The notes: generated from the sequence alone by a model not told the origin. A stretch of DNA of 64,000 nt from Mesostigma viride (GCA_009746045.1 RPFO01000065.1:7769576-7833575), one strand, 5' to 3'. Shown: positions 1 through 23,039, numbered from the stretch's first letter. A program made the numbers and translations.

Positions 1-215
1 GCCGGAGCCATGCAGACGTATTGTCAGGGCTGAGCGCAGCCGCCAGGGCTGTGTTGCGCGGAGGTCGAGCGTTTGCTCGCCATAATATTGCGTGATTGCT
101 TCGGGAAAATATATCAGCGTGTGCGTCTTAGAAAGACGAAGCGATTGTGATATTCACGGCCGAATTTGGTGCCCAAACGTGAAAGTTATGAGCTCCGCCG
201 TCAGCCATGGCTACC
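1..215 (-). mobile_element. 5' end of an ORF1-only retroelement, cut by the window edge
   Basis: Read on the minus strand, bases 1-120 match the 5' UTR and ORF1 start of the copies at 1148-3068 and 26388-28265. The shared features include the small inverted repeat CGTCTT-AGA-AAGACG near 140. The ATG at about 80 is followed by the same Ser-Lys-Arg start, but a frameshift brings a stop after about 19 codons, so the copy is dead. Bases 155-215 match the sequence next to the 5' end of the 1148-3068 copy and a stand-alone repeat at 32398-32472. The rest of the element lies left of the window. Confidence 0.6.
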
Positions 216-296
216 TCGTGTTTGTTGCGGCATGATGGCCCGGTCCAGCGTCGTGTGAGGACATGGCGGGGTAGTGGACATGGCGGGGTAAAGCTG

Positions 297-565
297 TGTT
301 GAGTGCGCACAGAAGTGGCCGACGGCCTCATACAGTGTGCGGATGACGGTAATCAGGGGAGTGGGGACGCGAGCGCGAGCAAGGACAGCCCATAGAGCGG
401 CCCAGAGGACAGAATAAAAAGCCTTGATGAAGTCGACGAAGATCAGGATGGCGGGAAACTCACCAGGTTGCAGGAGCGCAATTTCCTCGAAGAGACGGCA
501 CGCGACGAAGATGGCCATGACGGTGTTGCGCCCAGGAATGCATGAATGACATGACTGAAAGTCGT
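297..565 (-). pseudogene. non-LTR retrotransposon reverse-transcriptase fragment
   Basis: The minus-strand frame reads through the fingers/palm part of a LINE-type RT. A PGRNT segment is followed by an acidic helix and then FVDFIKAFYSVLW, which is RT block A. The first catalytic Asp (in FVDF) is present. The residue normally Asp in the KAFD part is Tyr here. Homology stops on both sides, and the YxDD block is missing. This is a truncated relic, possibly from the autonomous partner of the ORF1-only elements around it; that link is inference. Confidence 0.7.
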
Positions 566-1147
566 CTCTACTAGGCATTATAACATGCATGCATGCATCG
601 TAATGCGCATTGATGAATATAGGTATCTCAGTGATGCAGTATACGTGCAGGATATGCAACTCTGTGACCAATATGACCTAGCTCCTTGATATGGCCTAGC
701 TGCCCTTTCTGTGTCGAGTGCATGAGAGTACTGGTACTGTGCTGGCCAGGAGCTGGTCTGGCATGCATCTTGACACAGCCGGGGCCGGCTGGCCGTCTTA
801 ATTCGATATGCATTGCATGTCTACGTATTAGCATTGATTTGGGGAGGGGGGACCTCACGGCAAGACTGCCCACTCCAAGTTTGGTCCGACGGGGCTCTGA
901 CAGACGTGAAGCGAGCTCGATCCAATTAAAACCGCATCGGCGCCAGAATTATTAAAATGGTGAGCAATTAAGGCTTTTTGAGGACGGCGCGAGGAAAATA
1001 GAACCCGGGAGTGCGCTCACCGTGAGTGGGAACTCGTGCAAACACACCCGGCGCCTGGTTTTCAGAAAAGGTGCGCGCTAGCCGTGAGACTACAGGAATT
1101 GGTCCGGCGCTTTCGCTTATACATCCTGGAGTGAGGTACTCGTGGAC

Positions 1148-3068
1148 GTAATTTAATTAATTTAATTGTAACATAACTCCGTTGGGAGTCTATGTAGCAC
1201 ATAGCCCTTGAGAGGGGGCATATGGCCTATCATACATCCTAAGCTACTTCCTGCAAGGGTGGGGATGTAAACAACACTTGCTCGAGGTGCACCAAGGCAC
1301 CTGCACCCTCATGATGTATCGCGCTATGCCCAGTTAAGGGGGAGCGTGGCATGTGGGGGAAGATCATCATGGCTATACAAGAGCTATGGCATGGCGTCTC
1401 AGCAGAGAGTTACTCCCTGCATGGGCACTGCATAATTAAATAAAGCTAGGCATCATCTGGAGGGTGGCTCATCATAGGCACACATGTACATGACTAAAAA
1501 GGCTAGGCCTAAGCTGGTATAGTGCCTGTAGTAGGCGGGCATGTACAAGGCCACTGTCTAACTATTCTACACTACTGCTGCTGTATTCCCCTAAGCTGGG
1601 GCTGGAGTTGCTGGGGCCGTGGCGGTCGAGGGGGTCGCTTGCCAGGGCTTGTGGCCGACGTAGATGGCCGCCCCCTTCCAGTACACCGGCTGGCCCGCCT
1701 TGGTCTGCCGGAGAGCTTGGAGGTAGGTCGGCCATAGCTCCCGTCGCCGTTGTTGCTGTGCCAGGGTCAAGTCGTCGTCCACGGTGAAGTGAGTCTTCTC
1801 GAGCCGCTTGCGGCGTCTGAGAAACGAAATATTGTCCGCTGGGCTATCAAAGATGAGAAGAAGCGGAGGCGCCCCTGCCTTACTGTACCCCGCGCGCGGG
1901 GGAGGCGGTGGGCGGTCAGCTTGATCTCACCAAGAAGGCCCATGCGTGCAAGGATTTTGCGCTCAAACGCACGTGCAAGCTTCTCGGAATTCTCACCTTC
2001 TTTCATGTCGAAGTTCTTGAGTATGGCGTTGAGGCTGCGCTTGGCGAGCTCGGCCTCCTCGCGGAGGTCAAGCGTCTGCCGCTGGAGCTGGGCTGCGACG
2101 GCGGAGGTGGTGGAGGCCGGTGGTATGTTGCTTAAGCATGTCCGCCCAGGTCGTGATGGGAGGAGCATCGCCGGCCAGGCCAGCCGGGGCTGGCTTGGCG
2201 GCAATGTCCTTCACTGCCTGGGCGGTGAGGCCGGCTGTGTTCTGCAAGACCTCGATAGCGATTGCATTATCCTTGAGGCGCTGGTCGATGTCGCGGAGCT
2301 GGGCGGTGATGGAGTCGGTGGAGGCGGAGGGGTGGGGGGGGTGGAGGCGAGGAGGGTGGCGGTGGCGGTGGGGATGGTGGGAAGCTCAGCAGCCAGCGTG
2401 CCGCCAATTGCCGCCACATCTGCGGCAAGAGGGGTCACGTGCTGCTCGAAAGCTTCCTTGAGGAGGGTGCGGATGGTGGCTTCGGTGGGGAAGGTGGGGG
2501 GGGGCGGTGGGGAAGCCCAGATCGCGGCTTCGGAGCGGCCAACAAGGGAGCAGAGGGCGAAGCGTTGGAGCTTGGGGCGACTCATGCGGTGAATGATTGG
2601 GAGAGCCTCGGCGGGGTCGACAAGCTGGCCATCACCAGGCCAGCGGCCACGGTTGTGGGACGTGAGGTGCACGCACAGGGCTAGAAGCGAGGCGTAATTG
2701 CCGTAAAGCAAGTCTTCCATGAACCAACCGGCGCTGCGTTGCCAGAAGCCGGGGCGGTTGATGTCAAAGGAGGTCTCTTCCCAGGGCGGCTCAGCAGAGC
2801 GACTGCGCTTAGGTTCAGGCGATGCAGATGGCGAGGCGAGCCCGGGAGGCTGGGCGAGCACCAGTGCACTACTAGTGTCACCGTTGCCATCTGGGCCGGT
2901 GGGCGAAGCTGCAGCCGAAGCTGCATGCGTATTTTCATTGCCGAGCGCAGCCGCCAGGCTGCGTTGCGTCGAGAGGCGTTTGCTCATCGTATATTGCGTA
3001 ATAGCTTTGGAAAATTATATCAGCATGTGCGTCGTAGAAAGACGCATTGATTGTGATATTCACGGCTG
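1148..3068 (-). mobile_element. ORF1-only LINE-like element, near full-length copy
   Basis: Sense is leftward. The order is: 5' UTR (about 2990-3068) with the CGTCTT/AAGACG inverted repeat, one broken ORF1 (2987-1591), a 3' UTR of about 420 nt, the terminal hairpin at 1176-1189, and an AATTTAATT-type tail at 1148-1170. It aligns along its length with 26388-28265. No reverse transcriptase fits between the ORF1 stop and the tail, so it is a non-autonomous ORF1-only element comparable in layout to mammalian HAL1. Boundaries are set by where copies stop matching. Confidence 0.7.
1591..2987 (-). pseudogene. L1-type ORF1 protein, frameshifted
   Basis: Starts MSKRLSTQ at 2987 and runs about 259 codons in one frame. 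The homology then continues in other frames (2204-1767 and 1782-1591), so at least two frameshifts are present. The N-terminal half is Ser/Pro/Ala-rich, followed by a helical segment. The C-terminal part has the basic LPRARG segment and the DDDLTLAQQQRRRELWPTYL block, ending near YWKGAAIYVGHKPW. That block resembles the RRM/C-terminal RNA-binding region of L1 ORF1p (Transposase_22). Family knowledge suggests RNA binding in retrotransposition; this copy cannot make the intact protein. Confidence 0.65.
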
Positions 3069-3125
3069 AATTCGGTGCTCAAACGTGAAAGTTATGAGCT
3101 CCGCCGTCAGCCATGGCTATCTCGT

Positions 3126-5004
3126 GCATAGCTGCGTCAGTAGGTCGTGGACGTACTCCTGCACATATACCTACTACGGCAATTATACGCTCATAATTTA
3201 TATAGTAGTAGTAAACTAGGAGTGATCTTGGTGGCGTCAGATACAAGTCCTGACTGTGCCGACTACCTCCCTAGCGTATAAATGCCGGCCACGTTTCACG
3301 CCTCCAACGTGCAGTCCGTTTCGCCCCGACCGACCCATTTTGGCAACGGTGTACGCTAAGCCATTTTTCACTTTGGCTGGTGACGGACGGCGCTGGACGG
3401 CGAAAAAGTGTGCAGGCTCAAGTAGGAAAATGGGGGGGTATGTCCCCCCTCCTTTGATTTGAACATTGCTCAGGACTCTTTCAATGGATTGATGTAAATG
3501 TGCGCAGTAGGCATGCGCAAATAAATAAACTGCTGCAGAGTAACGTACTTCTTTTGAACACAGTTCTAAGACGATGCGTACCCACATTCTGGTTCCCCTT
3601 CAAGGAAAAATACTACCAAGTAGTTATCAGGATCCTTCCGGACTGGATGCCCTAATTGCATGTTCGCGGAGCTGCACGTGTCTGGATCTCCAGCATGATC
3701 AAATGACTGGACTACTCAGATGGATACAGCTGGTGAGCCAGAAAACCCACCAGCCATTCCACAGTCATGCAAGGGCATTTACCAGCAGGAGCACGTGTGC
3801 ACGGCCCGGAAAGCCATGCATCTGGGCACCATGAAGGTTGTTGACCCAGAAATCTTCATGGTCACCCCACGTATATAACATAGTGCAAAGTTGCATGGCC
3901 CAGTGGCCATATGCTGCCCACTGATCAGCAATCGTGCAGGTGCACTTACATTAGTGCTCTGTGGAGCTCTAGCCACGAATGGGCTCCCGGTGCATATCCG
4001 GTCATGCACTCAAGCCATGGGCATGCCCCTCAAATAAACACACGTCGCACACGTGCCCGCCTCCTGAGCATGTGCGCAATGTCCCAGGCACATGACATGC
4101 ACGCGTGTGACGCACAGAGAGGGCTGCACAGTGCGGATGACAGATGCGAGTGAAAGGTGTGCACATAGATGTCTCACTTCATAATCCTGGCATGCCATCC
4201 CAAGAATGCTGTGGCCGGATCGAGCATACTCCATCCAGCTGCCACCTTGAACGGAGCAAATTCAACACTGAGGCACAAAGGTGAAATATAAACACCTGCC
4301 TCATGGGGTGGATGGCTTGGCAAGGCAAGCAGTCCTCAGGCAATCACTCTTCAGGTGCTCAGCTCGGTTCCAACTTGGGGTTCCCACAGGGCGTTCCCAC
4401 TAGGCTGCACGGGGCTGAGCCACAGAGGGAATTGAGGGGTTGGTTTGCCAAGTTCAAGAACCTTAAAGTGGATGGCAATGGGGGATTCGTCGAAGGAGGG
4501 CGGGTCACATGACCTCCCGTCTCCACCGCAAGCCTACGCTGTTGAAGAAGGTAAAAGGGCCACCCAATGGTTTGGTAGGAGCGCGTGGGATATCAAGGAA
4601 ACAAACCGCCATGAGACTTGCATGGACTACCCCACTGCCAAGGCACCCCGAAATGAGACAACCAGGACTGCCATCACGGGCTCTAGGGCATGCGGATGCC
4701 ATCACATAACCTGGAGTTGCATGGCCCCCTATATTGCCATGGGGTAAATTGCTCCCTGGCAGATTGGACAAAGCTGTCGAGATAGGCAGGTTGGAAGGAG
4801 AGACTGGTGATGCCACCATCCGCGACCATGCGCCACCAACCGCCACCATCCACCACCAACCCATCATAATGTGCGACCCATGAGTACACCCACTCTTGCT
4901 TTGCGAGGCACCCACCCATCCAATAATTGGACTCCCACACGTTGTGTGTGACAGCACCCACACGGATGCCGACGCGATGGGCCTCATCCCCCAGGAGCAT
5001 ACTT
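3126..5004. other. intergenic, no gene recognised
   Basis: Short open frames on both strands have no recognisable domain and no splice pattern that joins them. No structural RNA was seen. A few short Ala/Thr-poor frames near 3240-3600 and 4500-5000 look like chance. Confidence 0.4.
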
Positions 5005-5115
5005 CAGGAGTTTACCCCATGATTATACTCCATGATTATGCTCCAGGATTGTAGCCTAGGACTGTCCTCCAGGACTATACCACAGGATTATACTCAAGGA
5101 TTGTGCTACAAGATT
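5005..5115. repeat. degenerate tandem repeat of about 20 bp
   Basis: The sequence cycles through variants of an 'aggattatactcc' core (tccatgattatgctccagga, tcctccaggactata, cacaggattatactca). There are about five decayed units just downstream of the 3' end of the OSCA gene. Confidence 0.5.
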
Positions 5116-5154
5116 GCGCCCAAGGCATGCACACCCGGAACCATTCCCCCTATT

Positions 5155-5180
5155 CTAAACCCTAAACCTAAACCCTAAAA
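5155..5180 (+). repeat. interstitial plant-type telomeric repeat (CCCTAAA)
   Basis: About three and a half units of CTAAACCC, one of them missing a C. The reverse complement is TTTAGGG, the Arabidopsis-type telomere repeat found in most green plants. It lies about 180 bp beyond the OSCA stop codon. It may be a repair scar or a telo-box-like element. Confidence 0.65.
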
Positions 5181-5360
5181 CAGCTATTCTCCGGGATCAC
5201 CCCCCAGGCTGTGCTGGCGAGACGGACCCACGGACCGACCAACCACGCGAGAGCGAGAGGCCCACGCGTGCAACCCCTCCTGTGCGATGGGGACGACCCC
5301 GTGCCGGGTGCTTGGGTTCCTTCCAGCGTTGCTGCATGCGCCAAGTGTTGCTTGACCCGC

Positions 5361-16603
<11,243 letters not shown>

Positions 16604-17359
16604 TTTTCAAATTCAATCCGTCAAGCAGACCGCGGGCAGTAGCAGGAAGCGATTAAAAGCCCTAAGAAATGCCGCCTATTCTGGCTCGTGTTAACTAAAC
16701 AGGCTCTAGCCAAAATCTACAAGCCACGGATCCACAACGCCAGAGTAACTGCCCATTTCATGAGGCTCGGGTGAGCGTTACTCCGTAAAATTTAAGCTCC
16801 GGGGGTTCATGATCGGTTCATCTCCAGTACATGTATTAAGGGAGCAAGATTTGTCGCACGGTGCGCACAACGCTGGGACCACGCTGAATTTGACAGCTTG
16901 CGAGCAGTAGTGTCATTACCAACCATTCATGTCATGCTGGCAGTTGAGCTTGGAATTTTACGTGTACGTTGGTTTGCCCAGGGAGTGGCGGTGCCACTTG
17001 TTGCTCCGGCTTGGACGTGGCAGGAGGTGCCACGTGCTGAAATAGCTCGGGCGTTCTTGTTGTGCGCTAGCATCTGCACTTGAAATCCCATTCCGGGAAC
17101 TGGGAACTGGGAAGTGGGAACCTGCGTGGAAGGGAAATTACTCCGCTTCATCCACGTGGCAAGGAAGCCTGGAATTATTGAAAACTGCTTGCCTAACTTA
17201 AGCAATGTTGATGTCGAATGGCTGATGTGTCGAAGATGGCTGCTATGGACCACTGCTGCCTACAAATGGATGCCACTCTTCACGGCCATTAGGGTTCCGC
17301 TCGTGCGCATCTCCAGGTCATATGCGATATTCTAAGAGGTTGAGATAACAGAAATAAAT
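16604..17359. promoter_or_regulatory. divergent promoter region, OSCA / PGP-I
   Basis: The 756 bp between the two start codons (16603 minus, 17360 plus) must hold both 5' UTRs and both promoters if the start calls are right. No clear TATA box or named element was identified. Two CACGTG-like sites (CCACGTGC near 17030 and CCACGTGG near 17152) fit the G-box core, but this is only a pattern match. Confidence 0.4.
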
Positions 17360-20300
17360 ATGGCTCTGGAAGTGCATCTTACGGGATTTGGGGCTTTCAG
17401 AAACGTACCTATCAACCCGGTTGAGGTGAGAATCACAGGCATCATGACAATGACAGTCGCAAGTGCAAAGCTTTGATGATTACGCATCAAGCTCTTACCG
17501 GTTTTCTCTTTTGTGGGTCACTAAATTGCAGATTGTGGTCAAAGAAATTGAAGAAAATTTTGCACACGTTGTCGATAATTACCCGGTAAGCAACGCAACG
17601 CCTGCAATGAATTAATGGTGGACAACATCTTTTTTATAGTCATATAGCCCGCATGTTATTCGGTTGATACTTGAGCGTTAAGCCCTGGCATTTTCCCTCT
17701 TTTGTTTTCGTACCATTTTATTTTCTTGCTGCGGTTCCCAGCAACCGAAGCCGGTCAGATTGGCCTCGGTGACCGTCCTGAAGACAGCAGCCCGAGCAAG
17801 CAAGGAGAGTCTTTGTTCCGTTCTTGCCTCTCACGGTCTCTGCGTCTGTCGCAATTCAGCCTCGGCATACAAGGCAAACGAACTTCTCCCCTCGTCTTCA
17901 AGAGATGTGAGCGGCCAGTTTGCATTGCCCGCCCAACTTGCATATTCCGCCGTGGTTCAGGCCGGCACGACCAGGCATGGGACTCATTATCTACCACAAG
18001 CGCGCCCGGTACAGCATGTAATCCTGGTGAGTTTTCAGTCCAAAGTGCATTGTGCATTCTCAACAGTCAAGCTGGAAATCTATGGCTTGATGCTTGCTAC
18101 CTTCAACTTTGTTGCAATGCAGCACCAGCCAGTGTGCAGGAAGGCCCAGCTATCCCATTTGTTTCCCTAGCGTTGAGTGTGGCAAGTGGAAAAGCCCCTT
18201 CCATTTTCCAGCTCCTCCCGGACATTCATGCCCGTCCCTGTTACACTCCTTGTGGCATCAACCTTCGTTTTCCGATTCGTAATCCCAACAGTTTTGTGAA
18301 AGACACACGACCTTGTGTAGCTTTTGCTGCTGTGGATACGTGACTGCCGTTACGTGGTTTTTGAATAGTTGCATCAGTCAATTACCTATTTCCCCTCCCT
18401 TTGTGCGCTTGAGCGTGTGGCCTTCCACCTTGTTTCCCCATGTTTCATTGTCAAAGTGTTCCATACTAAGAAAACGTTTCACGGTGAAAAGGTTTCTTGA
18501 TTAGAATGTTTCGCAATCAAAAAGGTTATGATCCATGCTTCGTGACCAAAATATCTAGCAATCGAAATGTTTCCTAGTCACAACGCTTATTGGTCAAAAT
18601 GTTTCATGATCACAATGTTTTGTGATTCAGCAAAATATCTTTTGATCCACATGCCATCACGCCCTGCCATATTAATTTTGTCACCTTGCGGCTCGTGATG
18701 CGCATGTCTTCTTTTAGTTTGAGGTCTCTGCATGTCTGTTTACGAAATGTGATCTGCATGTCAATTTTTTATCCACGCGTGTATTACACCTCGTCATCCT
18801 CCTGCCCCCAGCTCCACCTGGGCGTGGACGCCAGCCGCGATTATTTCGCATTCGAGAAGCAGGCGTGGAATGACGCGTCCTTCCGCATACCGGACGAGGA
18901 GGGGTGGATGCCCAAGGTATTATACAGGATAAGTGGCCTGTTGGACAACCAAGTCATATAGAAGGCTTGTAGATAGCCAAGGTGACGTATAAGAGGGGGG
19001 GATGCCCAAGGTAGCAGAGTTGTGCCTGACGATATCATTTGCACATGGGGCCTGGGGGTGGCATTTCTACCGCAGGGCATTTGTGCATGCGATGCCATCG
19101 TCATTCCTGTACGGTCATGCGCTGTGCTGGACACTGGACCTTGTGTGGTGCCGCACACTGTCACCATGGCAGATGTAGCAACTTGCCTTTTGGCAAAGGG
19201 ACCCCAATTCCCCTGTGGGGGTAAATCCCGCGAAGTGTTGAGCATGGGGCCTTAAACAGAGATGCTGAGGACAGGGTGGGTCCTTTTTGAAAGGATATTT
19301 TTAGGTTCTTTGGGCTGTTTGTAAACTTGAAGTATGCAGCGAGTGATTTTGTTTGCTGCTGTGATCGATTTTGTGCATTGCCCGACAAGGACTCAAGGGG
19401 TGGCGGTGAGTCATGGCGTTCAGCTGCTGTTTGACGCACGGGCGGGGGTAAGGTACTGAGGCACTATGAATTTTTCAAGAGGTCGCTTGGTTGATCAAGC
19501 AGATTGTTTTGCACTGGAGGATGTGTCTGTATGTGTGTGTATGAAGGGGAGGATATGGGAGAGGGTATGCGTGAAGGGGAGGAAAAATCGCGGGCTGCAA
19601 GCCAGTGGGAAGGTGGCAGTGAATTGGGGGTGACTGGGGGAAGAAAGGCTGAGATTGCTGCAGTGGGAAGAAAATAGTGTCCATCGGTGAAAGATAGAAT
19701 GTCCATCGGTGGAACATTGTGTCCATCGGTGGAACATTGTGTCCATCGATGAAACGTAGAGAGGGCTTCGTTGGTCAAACACTAGGGTGCACAGCATTTT
19801 AGTGTTTTCCCCCCCTTTTTGAACGCGTTACGCCCAAGCTAGTCCCGGATGCTGCTCACTCTTGCGTGCCCTGGGTGTCATCCTAGACGATTGCCTCGGC
19901 ATAATCTTGTTTCTCAATCAGGGGCATGTTTAGGAAGGCCGCAGCTGGGGCTCGAGTGGCCCACTGGCTTAGGGCAGTAACATGGGTGTTGCCGTGTATG
20001 CAACGACGTTGGACAGGATATGTGGCAATGCTTTAACTGGGATCGATCCCTTGCATGAAAGGCATCGCTTGGTGCCAGGAACACCTCGTCTTGTGCATGT
20101 ATTAGTAGTTAAGCCTTTGTCTGTAGTTCCTTTGACCCTTGGATTGTGTGTCATTATACATACTACATAACATAGTAGGTAAGTAGTAACATAATAAGTA
20201 ACCAGTATCGTGTGTCATTATACATACTACATAACATAGTAGGTAAGTAGTAACATAATAAGTAACCAGTTTCTCTTGTACTGATGCAGTTCCACGGAAC

Positions 20301-22824
20301 AGTTAGTCAGTACTTCTTCTGGTACAGCCGTACTATGAAAGTGTACAGTGCGCTCATGCCAGCATCGGTAGCAGTGGCTTCATTAACACATGGCTTACTA
20401 GTATTTTTACTAAGCATCGCAGTAGCTTCATTGTGATTCCCAAGTCGGATTTTTGTAAGTAAATGCCGCATCCATGGTCGTGGCATCTTTCAAGTTGCAT
20501 AACCTGTCTGTTGTGCAGCGAGTACCTCTTAGCGACGCTGATATCAGGGCCGACTTGGCTCCCCAACCATGCCCCCAAGTATGCTCCCAGTTCTGCCCCC
20601 AACCATGCTCCTTTTTAATAGACAGGTCTTTTGACCCTCCACCCCCGCCATTCCATTGAGGTCGTATGCTCCTCCATAGGCTGTATGCAGTCCCGTGATT
20701 CAAGTGCCCCCAATTTCGCCCCCAACGCTGCCCCCAACTTCTCTCCCCCCCCATCCTGCTCCTTGCGCGCGGTTGGCAGGGCGTGAGGATTCGGGAAGAG
20801 GACGGGCCCGTGACCTGTACGCGGCAGGTGGGGCCGCCGTCCCCACGGTCTCTAATGGGATGGTAGTAGGGGATGTGGGGGAGGGAGAACTAGGTGATGT
20901 TGGGAGTAAGGGATGTCGGGGGGAGGGGGCATTAAGGGATGCCGAGGGTGAGAGTAGGGGTTATGGGGCGTAATGGATGTTTGGGTGGGGTGGGGTGGGG
21001 TGGGGTGGGGTGGGGTGGGGTGGGGTGGGGTGGGGTGGGGTGGGGTGGGTGGGGGGGGTGGGGTGGGGTGGGGTGGGTGGGGTGGGGTGGGTGGGGTGGG
21101 GTGGGGTGGGGTGGGTGGGGTGGGGTGGGGTGGGGTGGGGTGGGGTGGGGTGGGGTGGGGTGGGGTGGGTGGGGTGGGGTGGGGTGGGGTGGGGTGGGGT
21201 GGGGTGGGGTGGGGTGGAGTGGGGTGGGGTGGGGTGGGGTAGTGGTGATGAAGGGAATAGGGATGTTGGAGAGGAGGGGAAAGTAATGGATGCGAAATAA
21301 GGAAGGGAGGACACACGCAGCCAGCTGGTTCTGAAGCAATCTGTAGGATGCTTTCCCATTGGGACTTGTCTGAGCTCTCACGGCACGGGTGCGCTCGTGG
21401 CATGTGTGTAATTGTGGTTGAAATCTGAAAAGCACCGGCAGGGCTGCATCCCAAGTAGTCATTGTACAAAGTGTCCTTAGCCCGCGTGTCCTGTCTGCCT
21501 CCCCCTTTCTTCCTCTCCTTGGGTGGCCTGTCATGCTTCCCATTCCTTGGCCGAACTGTGATGCCGGGCCCAGGTCTCTCCTTGATTGCTTCCCCCTCCC
21601 CCCCCTTGCTTTTCCTCTCTTCCTCCCTCATTGGGTCGTGTTTTAGGGCTGCGGGGCGGTCTCGCATGGGGTGGTCTTTTTTGGCGGTTGCGTGGTTGCA
21701 GGCGTCGATGACCATCTCTCATAAAGGATAAACATGATCCCCGTTGGCGGAGATTTATTCATATGAACGAATGAGTGTCGCCAGGCCTAGTCTCATGAAT
21801 GCAGGAAAACGTCATGTTTGTGGGTGTAGACCTCATTCATGCATTCACATACATGCCTCTGTTTGTGGTGCATGCAGATGTTGCTGGACCCGTCATGAAT
21901 GAATAATTGTTTAAACAGTTATTTCATTTGTGCACGGGCGCAGACCTCATTAATTATAGACATTCGTGCGTTTGTTAATGTCCCTCTGTTTCACGGCGCC
22001 GCCGTGTGCAGACCCCTATGGACCTTCTCTTAACAAGGAATGCATGGCATGTGGCTGTGTGCAGACCTCAGTAATCAATCGTCATCATTTATTGACTGAT
22101 TACTCACTCATCCCTTTGCCGATGACCCTTTGTTTGACGGTGGCGCATGCAGACCTCGTTGGACCTAGACCGCCTCTCCCAGTTGCTGCGCGGCCGCGGG
22201 TACTGTGCCGCCGTGTCTCATGACCCGGGCCGGTTTGTGTGCAACTGGGTTTACTACCAGTCGCTGTGCCACGTGGGCGACTACGCGGCCCACATGGGTG
22301 ACACGCGCGCTGATGTCACGCACACTGATGATGGCATGCACGCTGATGTCACGCGCGCGCTTGCCGCCAGCCGGAGCCAGGGTGGCGTCGTGAGCGAGCA
22401 TGGGGATGTTGCATCTGTCTCAGCAAGCGGGCTAGTGGCCACCATGTCAAAAGAGGCCGGGAGTGGTGGCCAGGAACATTTTGCCGAGCGTGGGGAAGGT
22501 GCACCTAATGGGGGAGGTGTGGCCACGTTGGTTCACAAGGATGAATTCTCTAATTTTCCTGCCTGCACAGGTCCCGTTCATGATGGTAATGGCACCATAC
22601 GGGTGGAAGGCACGGGTCATGTCGGGGATCATGATGCCCACGTGCTCAATGATCCTCGCAAGGGTCATCACAGTTGCCGGTGCCGGGGGCATGCGTCGCC
22701 CGACGTGTGCGTGCGCATGGAGTCGCTGTTCGTGCACATGCCCCCGTTTGAATGCATCCCAAAGGCGAAGCAGGTGGAGTTTGTGGGCGCGCTCATGGAG
22801 GAGCTGGCTGGTGTCTTGGTATGA
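17360..22824 (+). CDS. pyroglutamyl-peptidase I (family C15), 6 exons
   Basis: Exons: 17360-17425, 17532-17585, 17742-18026, 18812-18916, 20780-20827 and 22153-22824, all in phase 0, giving 409 aa. The enzyme removes N-terminal pyroglutamate from peptides and is usually cytosolic. The N-terminus has VHLTGFGAF. Residues 136-170 hold LHLGVDASRDYFAFEKQAW with the catalytic Glu at 150. DPGRFVCN holds the nucleophile Cys at 216. LFVHMP holds the catalytic His at 381. The family is normally about 210-220 aa. The extra length is an insert of about 50 aa at residues 80-130 and one of about 135 aa between the Cys and His. In exon 3 the donor at 18027 was chosen over 17911 because it restores the usual hydrophobic strand before LHLGV. 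Confidence 0.85.
18440..18640. repeat. degenerate tandem repeat of about 20-24 bp in PGP-I intron 3
   Basis: Repeated variants of an AATGTTTC..GATCA.AA core (gtttcttgattagaatgtttc, aaaatgtttcatgatcac). The copies are heavily decayed. Confidence 0.45.
18990..19016 (+). repeat. second copy of the exon 4 end and donor, PGP-I intron 4
   Basis: The sequence gggggatgcccaag|gtagca repeats the end of exon 4 (ggggtggatgcccaag|gtatta, donor 18917) about 95 bp downstream, and keeps GT. Confidence 0.6.
19675..19756. repeat. short tandem repeat of about 22 bp
   Basis: Four units of gtgtccatcggtggaacatt with small changes, inside PGP-I intron 4. Confidence 0.8.
20147..20272. repeat. 64-bp direct duplication
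   Basis: Two nearly identical 64-bp units beginning tgtgtcattatacatactac, inside PGP-I intron 4. The lack of divergence points to a recent event. Confidence 0.85.
20984..21242 (+). repeat. (GGGGT)n array, PGP-I intron 5
   Basis: About 50 units of GGGGT with some GGGT units. It is G-rich in the sense of the gene and so could form quadruplexes in the transcript. Confidence 0.95.
21822..22152 (+). repeat. tandem copies of the exon 6 splice acceptor, PGP-I intron 5
   Basis: Five decayed copies of the segment CTCTGTTT..GTGTGCAG|ACCTC precede the real acceptor (AG ending at 22152). Their AG dinucleotides end at 21829, 21877, 21943, 22011 and 22064. Each is followed by a start resembling exon 6 (acctc, accc, atgttgctggacc). 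Confidence 0.8.
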
Positions 22825-23039
22825 TTGGGTGAGCCATTTCATGCATGCATGGGGAGGAATGAATATTTCCAATTGGGGAGCCGGCCCTCGGATTAATTGT
22901 TGTGAAGAAGCTTATGCTTATCTATGAGTGAAATGATGATTGCCTCACATTTAGTGGGCAGGTCGCCCATATTGGCACAATTCAGGCTATGGTGAGACGT
23001 GCCTTCCCTGCCAACGTGAGACGTGGCATATGCACATAT

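Noticed and set aside
17911-17912. Alternative donor for PGP-I exon 3 (GAT|GTGAGC)
   Set aside because: In frame, but using it would lose the hydrophobic strand that normally precedes LHLGV. 18027 fits the family better. Both could occur.
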